DNA from: Jiangella ureilytica
Lineage (GTDB): Bacteria > Actinomycetota > Actinomycetes > Jiangellales > Jiangellaceae
Direction: 5' to 3'
Assembly (NCBI RefSeq): GCF_004348545.1
Contig: NZ_SMKL01000008.1
Location: 1 to 64,000 of the forward strand
Length of the DNA: 64,000 nt
The translations under genes were made by a program, and so were the position numbers. Under the pieces are notes generated by a model. It was not told the DNA's origin. It searched no databases and worked only from the letters and a program-made list of their open reading frames with translations. How positions within the stretch are numbered: the stretch's first letter is position 1; every line of letters begins with the position of its first letter. Of this stretch, positions 58,785 to 64,000 are shown piece by piece.

Positions 58785-60191
58785 GTGGCGTACCACGAGG
58801 GTGTCAGGGTCGCCGAACCGCCGGCAACCGGAACCGCCGAACCCGCCGACGACCTGCTCGAACGCCAGCGCCAACGAGAATCGTCCGCCCGCTCCTACCC
58901 GCGCCGCCTGCCGATCGCCCTGGTCGAGGCCAGCGGGTCGACGGTGCGCGACCGCCAGGGCCGCACGTACATCGACTGCCTGGCCGGCGCCGGCACGCTG
59001 GCTCTCGGCCACCACCACCCCGTCGTGGTCCAGGCGCTGCGCGACGTGCTCGACGACGGCACTCCGCTGACGACCCTGGACCTGCCCACGCCGGTCCGCG
59101 ACCGCTTCGTCACGCAGCTGTTCGAGGTACTGCCCCAGCCGCTACGCGACGGCCGCATCCTGTTCTGCGGGCCCACCGGCGCCGACGCCGTCGAGGCCGC
59201 GGTCAAGCTGGCCCGCACCGTCACCGGCCGCTCCGGGGTGGTCGCGTTCGGCGGCGCGTACCACGGCATGACCCAGGGCACGCTGGCGCTGACCGGCCGC
59301 AAGGCGGTCAAGGAGCCACTCGGCTCGCTGCTGCCCGACGTGCACCACCTCCCGTTCCCGACGGCGTTCCGTTCCCCGTTCGGTCTCGACAACGGAAGCG
59401 TTGACGGCGCCGCCATGGCCGGCCGCCTGGTCGAGTGGGCGCTGACCGACGACCTCAGCGGCATCACGACGCCGGCCGCCCTCGTCGCCGAGCCGGTGCA
59501 GGGCGAGGGCGGCGTCCAGCCCATGCCGGCGGCGTTCGCCGCCACGGTCCGCCGCGCCACGAGGGCCGCCGGCACCGTCCTCGTCGCCGACGAGGTGCAG
59601 ACCGGCCTCGGCCGCACGGGTGATCTGTGGGCGAGCCAGGCGATCGGACTCGACCCGGACGTGCTGGTGCTGTCGAAGGCGATCGGCGGCGGGCTGCCGC
59701 TGGCGGTGGTCGTGTACCGGGGCGAGCTCGACGGCTGGCAGCCCGGCTCGCACGCGGGCACCTTCCGCGGCCAGACGCTGGCGTTGGCGGCGGGTGCGGC
59801 GACCATCCGCGAGGTGGTCCGCGCCGGGCTGGCGCAGCGGGCTCGCGAGGCCGGCCGCCGGCTCACCGAGGGCCTGGCGACGGTGGCGGCGGACGACCCG
59901 CGGGTCGGGCAGGTCCGCGGCCGCGGCCTCATGGCCGGTGCCGAGCTGGTCGATCCCGGCGTGGTCGACGCCGACGGTGTGCCGGTGCCGGACGGCTGGC
60001 TGGCCGGCAAGGTGCAGGGCGAGATGCTGCGCCGCGGCGTCATCGTCGAGGTCGGAGGCACCCACGACGCCGTCGTCCGGTTCCTGCCGCCGCTGGTCAT
60101 CACCGACGAGGAGATCGACCAGGTGGTCGACGCGTTCGGTGCGGCCCTGCACGCCGTTCATGCGGAGCGCGACGAGGAGGGCGCCCGATGA
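58785..60191 (+). CDS. rhbA: Diaminobutyrate-2-oxoglutarate aminotransferase
   Basis: A 468-residue class-III PLP aminotransferase that makes L-2,4-diaminobutyrate from aspartate semialdehyde and glutamate. GPTGADAVEAAVKLAR binds the cofactor phosphate, EVQTGLGRTG precedes the PLP lysine in LSKAIGGGLPL, and RLPIALVEASG is characteristic of the DABA aminotransferases of siderophore clusters. GTG start with GAAAGGACC. An iron box lies upstream. It overlaps the decarboxylase by ATGA. The symbol follows the rhizobactin cluster and is by analogy. Confidence 0.92.
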   Translation: MAYHEGVRVAEPPATGTAEPADDLLERQRQRESSARSYPRRLPIALVEASGSTVRDRQGRTYIDCLAGAGTLALGHHHPVVVQALRDVLDDGTPLTTLDLPTPVRDRFVTQLFEVLPQPLRDGRILFCGPTGADAVEAAVKLARTVTGRSGVVAFGGAYHGMTQGTLALTGRKAVKEPLGSLLPDVHHLPFPTAFRSPFGLDNGSVDGAAMAGRLVEWALTDDLSGITTPAALVAEPVQGEGGVQPMPAAFAATVRRATRAAGTVLVADEVQTGLGRTGDLWASQAIGLDPDVLVLSKAIGGGLPLAVVVYRGELDGWQPGSHAGTFRGQTLALAAGAATIREVVRAGLAQRAREAGRRLTEGLATVAADDPRVGQVRGRGLMAGAELVDPGVVDADGVPVPDGWLAGKVQGEMLRRGVIVEVGGTHDAVVRFLPPLVITDEEIDQVVDAFGAALHAVHAERDEEGAR

Positions 60192-61738
60192 CCCCGTCGC
60201 CCGGGCCGCTCTTCCTCGACGGCAGCCCGGCCTCGCACGAGGCGCTGCGGGCGGCGGTCGCGCAGGTGCTGGATGTCCTGACCGCGACCTACGGTCCGGC
60301 CGGCGACCACCGTCCGTTCCCCACTGTCGGACCGGCCCGGCTGCGCGAGACGGCGGCCGCCATCGAGCCGCTGCCCGACGATCCCGAGCCGCTCGGCGAG
60401 GTGCTCGCCGACGTCGGCCGGACGGTGCTGGCGCACGGCGCGCGGGTCACCGACCCGTGGTGTGCGGCCCACCTGCACCCGCCGACGCTGCTCACCGCGG
60501 CCGCCACGGAGCTGGCCATCGCCGCGACGAACCAGTCCATGGACTCCTACGACCAGGCGCCCATGGCGACCTACGTCGAGGACCGGCTGGTCACTCGGGT
60601 GGCCGAGCTGATCGGACTGCCGGCGACGGCGTCGGGCGTGCTGACCTCCGGCGGGACGGCGTCCAACCTGCTCGGGCTGCTGCTCGCCCGCGATCACGCC
60701 GCAGGCGGGGCCAACCTCAGCGGGCTGCCGGCCGGCGCCGGACGGTGGCGCATCCTGGCCTCGGCGGGTGCGCACGTCAGCGTGCGGCAGGCCGCCGCCG
60801 TGCTCGGGCTGGGCCGCGACGCCGTCGTCGCCGTCCCCACCGACGACGACGGCCGCATGGACCTCTCCGCGCTGGACCGGACCCTGGACCAGCTGCGGCA
60901 GACCCGAGCCGTGCCGATCGCCGTCGTGGGGACCGCCGGCACGACCGACACCGGCGCCGTCGACCCGCTCGCCGCCCTGGCCGACCGGGCTGCGGCCATC
61001 GGTGCCTGGTTCCACGTCGACGCCGCCGTCGGGTCGGCGCTGGTGCTCAGCGACCGGCTGCGCCCGCTGGTGGCCGGGCTGGAACGGGCCGACTCCATCA
61101 CCGCCGACCTGCACAAGCTCTGGTGGCAGCCCATCGGGGCCAGCGCGCTGCTGGTTCGCGACGCCGCCATGCTGGGCAGCGTCCGCGAGCCGGCCGACTA
61201 CCTCAACCGCACCGAGGACGACGACGTCCTCAATCTGGTCGACCGGTCGCTGGACACCTCGCGCCGGTTCGACGCGCTGAAGATCCTGGTCTCGCTGCGC
61301 GCCACCGGCCGTCGGCGGCTGGCCGGGCTGGTCGAGCACCTGGTCGACCTCGCCGCCAAGGCCGGCGAGGCGGTCCGCCGCCACCCCGGCCTCGAACTGG
61401 TCGCGCCGCCGCAGACGGTGACGGTGCTCTTCCGCTGCCGGCCCGACGGCGTCGACGACTCGCTGCTGGACCGGCTGAACGTCGAGGTCCAGCGCCTGTT
61501 GCTGGCGTCGGGACGGGCCGTTGTCGGACGCACGCGCTACCGTGGCTCCGTCGTTCTCAAGATCACTTTCACCAACCCACTGACCAGCCACGACGACGTC
61601 GCCGGCCTGCTCGCCGCCATCGCGGCCGAAGCGTCCGCCGGGTTCGAGGAGGCCGCCGAGGCGGCTCGTGCGGCACCGGCGGCGACGGCAGGCCGAAGGT
61701 CACGCCGAGTCGTCGGTCGAGACCGAACGCCGACATGA
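60188..61738 (+). CDS. rhbB: PLP-dependent L-2,4-diaminobutyrate decarboxylase
   Basis: A 516-residue group-II decarboxylase that should turn diaminobutyrate into 1,3-diaminopropane. WCAAHLHPPTLLTAAATELA, GVLTSGGTASNLLGLLLAR, HVDAAVGSALVLSDR and the PLP lysine in ADLHKLWWQP are diagnostic. The C-terminus ends in a basic, low-complexity tail. Upstream extension of the frame runs through the aminotransferase gene in another frame and is not used. ATGA overlap gives coupling to rhbA. A second gene of this kind (desA-type lysine decarboxylase) is less likely given its partner. Confidence 0.9.
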   Translation: MTPSPGPLFLDGSPASHEALRAAVAQVLDVLTATYGPAGDHRPFPTVGPARLRETAAAIEPLPDDPEPLGEVLADVGRTVLAHGARVTDPWCAAHLHPPTLLTAAATELAIAATNQSMDSYDQAPMATYVEDRLVTRVAELIGLPATASGVLTSGGTASNLLGLLLARDHAAGGANLSGLPAGAGRWRILASAGAHVSVRQAAAVLGLGRDAVVAVPTDDDGRMDLSALDRTLDQLRQTRAVPIAVVGTAGTTDTGAVDPLAALADRAAAIGAWFHVDAAVGSALVLSDRLRPLVAGLERADSITADLHKLWWQPIGASALLVRDAAMLGSVREPADYLNRTEDDDVLNLVDRSLDTSRRFDALKILVSLRATGRRRLAGLVEHLVDLAAKAGEAVRRHPGLELVAPPQTVTVLFRCRPDGVDDSLLDRLNVEVQRLLLASGRAVVGRTRYRGSVVLKITFTNPLTSHDDVAGLLAAIAAEASAGFEEAAEAARAAPAATAGRRSRRVVGRDRTPT

Positions 61739-61758
61739 TGCGAGGGAGGCTTCGCCGC

Positions 61759-63573
61759 ATGAGCCGATCGACTGATGTCATGACCGATGTACCGGAGGCG
61801 ACGGCCCCGTCGCCCACCCGGGCCGCCGACGACGCGACGGCGCACGCCCTGCTGTCGTGCTGGTTGCGCGAGGTGCCCGGCTGGCGGCTCGAGGCCGACC
61901 TGAGCGCGCGCGACGGCGCCGGGCGCATCGTCATCGCGCTGCCGCACTGGAACGCGCGGCTCTTCGTCGGCGTGCGCCGGGTCTCGGCGACGTTCCGGCA
62001 CCAGCTGCGGCTGCCGGCGCTGGTCCAGATCGCCGACGGCGAGCCGCGGCCGGTCGGGCTGGCGCAGCTCGCCGTGCTGCTGGCCGACGCGCTGCCCGGC
62101 ACCGGCCTGCGCACGGAACCGCTGCTCACCCGGGTCCTCGACAGCGCCGCCGCCGTCGCCGGCTACCTCGAGGGGCGGGCGCCCGAGATCGAGCGGCTCT
62201 GGTCCGCCGTGCCGCTGACGTTCCCCGAGACCGAGCAGGCGCTGCTGCTGGGACACCTGGTGCACCCGACACCGAAGAGCCGGGGCGAGCTCGGTGCCGT
62301 CGAGCGGCAGCGGTTCTCGCCCGAGACCGGCGGCCGGTTCGCGCTGCGCTGGCTGGCCGTCGACCGCGAGCTGGTGCGGCATGCCAGCGCCCTCGACGCG
62401 TCCGCGCCGGACCTGGCCGAGGCGCTGCTGCGTGACGATCCCGCCGTCGACCACACGTCCTTGCGGGCCGCCCTCGACGCCGTCCGCGGCCACCGCCTCC
62501 TGCTGCCGGCCCACCCGTACGAGGCCGACCGGCTGGCGGCCGACCCGCACACCGCCGGCCTGTTCGACACCGGCGCCGTCGTCGACCTCGGGGCGTGGGG
62601 GTCGCCGTTCCTGCCGACCACGTCCGTGCGGACGGTGTACCGCGCCGACGCGCCCTGGCAGCTGAAGTTCTCGCTGCACGTGCGGGTGACCAACTCCATG
62701 CGGGTGACGCTGCCGAAGGAGCTCGACCGCGCGGTCGAGTCCGCGGCGCTCGAGCGCACCGTCGTCGGCGCACGGACGCGCGCGGCCGCGCCGCACTTCG
62801 CCCTGGTCCAGGACCCCGCCTACCTGACGGTGGCCCACGACGGCGAGGTGCTGAACGGGTTCTCCGTGCTGCTGCGCTCGAACCGCTGGGGTCCCGGCGG
62901 ACCGCGCGACGTCAGCGCGCTCACCACCCTCTGCCAGGACCACCCCTACGGCGGGCGCAGCCGGCTCGGCGCCATCGTGGCCGAGCTGGCCGCGCGGCAC
63001 GGCCGCGCCGAGGACGCCGTCGCCCGCGAGTGGTTCGGCCGGTTCTGCGACGTCGTGGTGCGCTCGCTGGTCCGGCTGTACCTCGACGTCGGCCTGTGCT
63101 TCGAGGCGCACCAGCAGAACACGCTGGTCGAGCTCGAGGACGGCTGGCCGGTCCGCGGCGTCTACCGCGACAGCCAGGGCTACTTCCACCGCGAGGCCGC
63201 CCATGGCGACCTCGTCGCCGTCGTGCCCGGGCTCGGCGAGGCCACCGAGTCGATCTTCCCCGAGGAGCTGGCCGACGAGCGACTGGTCTACTACCTGTTC
63301 GTCAACCTCACGCTGGGTGTCGTCAACGCGCTCGGCCCGTCCGTCGACGAGACCGTGCTGCTGGGCGACCTGCGCCGGGTGCTGGCCGATGAGCGCTCGC
63401 GCGGCGGGAGCTATCCGGCGACCCTGCTCGACCGGCTGCTCGACGACGACCGCTGGCCGTGCAAGGCGAACCTGCTGACGCGCGCGCACGACCTCGACGA
63501 GCTGGTCGGCGACATCGCGACGCAGTCGGTGTACGTCACGCTGCCGAACCCGCTGCTGGGGCTGGCGCCGTGA
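61759..63573 (+). CDS. rhbC: IucA/IucC-family NIS siderophore synthetase
   Basis: A 604-residue NRPS-independent siderophore synthetase that joins citrate or a derivative to a hydroxamate amine using ATP. Conserved parts are GHLVHPTPKSR (ATP-binding), LLPAHPYE, LKFSLHVRVTNSMRVTLPKEL, FEAHQQNTLVELED and YRDSQGYFHREA. The C-terminal ferric-reductase-like FhuF portion is contained in the last 150 residues. I start at the ATG at 61759, which has GGGAGG 9 bases upstream; another ATG at 61738 overlaps the preceding stop. Confidence 0.93.
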   Translation: MSRSTDVMTDVPEATAPSPTRAADDATAHALLSCWLREVPGWRLEADLSARDGAGRIVIALPHWNARLFVGVRRVSATFRHQLRLPALVQIADGEPRPVGLAQLAVLLADALPGTGLRTEPLLTRVLDSAAAVAGYLEGRAPEIERLWSAVPLTFPETEQALLLGHLVHPTPKSRGELGAVERQRFSPETGGRFALRWLAVDRELVRHASALDASAPDLAEALLRDDPAVDHTSLRAALDAVRGHRLLLPAHPYEADRLAADPHTAGLFDTGAVVDLGAWGSPFLPTTSVRTVYRADAPWQLKFSLHVRVTNSMRVTLPKELDRAVESAALERTVVGARTRAAAPHFALVQDPAYLTVAHDGEVLNGFSVLLRSNRWGPGGPRDVSALTTLCQDHPYGGRSRLGAIVAELAARHGRAEDAVAREWFGRFCDVVVRSLVRLYLDVGLCFEAHQQNTLVELEDGWPVRGVYRDSQGYFHREAAHGDLVAVVPGLGEATESIFPEELADERLVYYLFVNLTLGVVNALGPSVDETVLLGDLRRVLADERSRGGSYPATLLDRLLDDDRWPCKANLLTRAHDLDELVGDIATQSVYVTLPNPLLGLAP

Positions 63574-64000
63574 ACGCGCGGCCGGTGGATGCGTGGGCGG
63601 TGACGTTGCCGGGAGCGACCGTCGAGCTGACGTTCGCGCCGGTCCGGGCGGGCGACGACGGCGAGCTGGTGCACGACTGGATGAATCGGTCGCACGTGGT
63701 GCCGTGGTGGCAGCTCGGCGTGCCGTTGGAAGAGATCCGCGGGTACCTGGCCGGGCTGACCCACCTGCGGCCGTGGCTGGTGTCGGCGCACGGCACGCCG
63801 TTCGGCTACGTCGAGACGTACGAGGTCGCGGCCGATCCGCTGGCGGCGTACTACCCCGCGCAGGCGGGGGACCAGGGCTTCCACCTGCTGGTCGGGCCGC
63901 TGTCGATGATCGGGACGGGGGTGCCGCGGCTCATGGGCCGGGCCGTTCTCGCCTGGCTGCTCAACCGCGGTGAGCGCGCCGTCTGCGAGCCCGACGTGCG
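63570..64000 (+). CDS. rhbD: Siderophore acyltransferase (RhbD/IucB-like GNAT), truncated by window end
   Basis: The first 143 residues of an acyl-CoA N-acyltransferase of the Acetyltransf_8 type. VHDWMNRSHVVPWWQ, GTPFGYVETYEVAADPLAAYY and GFHLLVGPLSMIGTGVPRLMGRAV match the IucB/RhbD proteins that acetylate hydroxylated diamines. It starts with GTG overlapping the synthetase stop (GTGA), and continues past the window edge. The N-hydroxylase and a second synthetase of a complete pathway, if present, lie beyond it. Confidence 0.9.
   Translation, partial: MNARPVDAWAVTLPGATVELTFAPVRAGDDGELVHDWMNRSHVVPWWQLGVPLEEIRGYLAGLTHLRPWLVSAHGTPFGYVETYEVAADPLAAYYPAQAGDQGFHLLVGPLSMIGTGVPRLMGRAVLAWLLNRGERAVCEPDV

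Noticed and set aside
59620-61758. Upstream extension of the siderophore synthetase frame to 1317 residues
   Set aside because: It runs out of frame through the aminotransferase and decarboxylase genes; the real start at 61759 has a ribosome-binding site.

Overview
The window is very GC-rich and densely coded, and it has clear actinobacterial traits: GTG starts, many genes whose -10 box sits only 6-7 bases before the start codon (a leaderless layout), a SARP/BTAD regulator, two ECF sigma factors with SnoaL-like tails, a DmdR/IdeR-type iron box, and a DrrAB-like exporter. I read it as chromosomal accessory sequence of a soil-type actinomycete. The S8-protease-rich content would suit Jiangellales or a relative, but that genus-level guess is weak. 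One tRNA (Lys, anticodon UUU) is present. I see no CRISPR array, rRNA, prophage or complete insertion sequence. The left edge holds only the tail of an IS110-type transposase.

Left part (1-12.5 kb): a SARP regulator, rhodanese, isopentenyl-diphosphate isomerase (idi), a flavin-nucleotide-binding protein and an endonuclease/exonuclease/phosphatase-family enzyme. Then come an NAD-dependent epimerase coupled to an ECF41 sigma factor, a berberine-bridge-type flavoenzyme divergent from a sulfite-oxidase-like molybdoenzyme, a two-gene ABC exporter, and a DJ-1/PfpI-MarR pair with a palindromic operator.

Middle (12.5-32 kb): a translationally coupled pair (a glucuronyl C5-epimerase-like protein and a glycosyltransferase with a strongly arginine-rich insertion), small acetyltransferases, a secreted sialidase-like protein, a Tat-exported acetamidase/formamidase, a second ECF sigma factor, a TetR-hydrolase divergon, HtpX, a second berberine-type oxidase, and a GT4/GH92 (alpha-mannosidase) operon ending beside tRNA-Lys.

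Right (32-64 kb): a series of small regulator/enzyme modules, each with its own visible operator (GntR-hydrolase, PadR-hydrolase, MerR-reductase, TetR-MFS), and one WYL regulator without a visible operator. Two huge tandem secreted S8 proteases follow. Next is an operon of a VOC/pterin-dehydratase-like protein, an arginase-like protein with altered metal ligands, a PHP phosphoesterase and a lipoprotein hydrolase. After an MFS/CGNR divergon, an AraC regulator, an SRPBCC protein, a hydrolase and an M14 carboxypeptidase, the window ends in an iron-box-controlled siderophore operon. That operon has four tightly overlapping genes resembling rhbABCD (diaminobutyrate aminotransferase, decarboxylase, IucA/IucC synthetase, acyltransferase) and runs off the right edge.

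Recurring themes are operators that abut or overlap start codons, and long perfect inverted repeats (33 bp at 35316-35409, 18+6 bp at 48177-48273) between genes.
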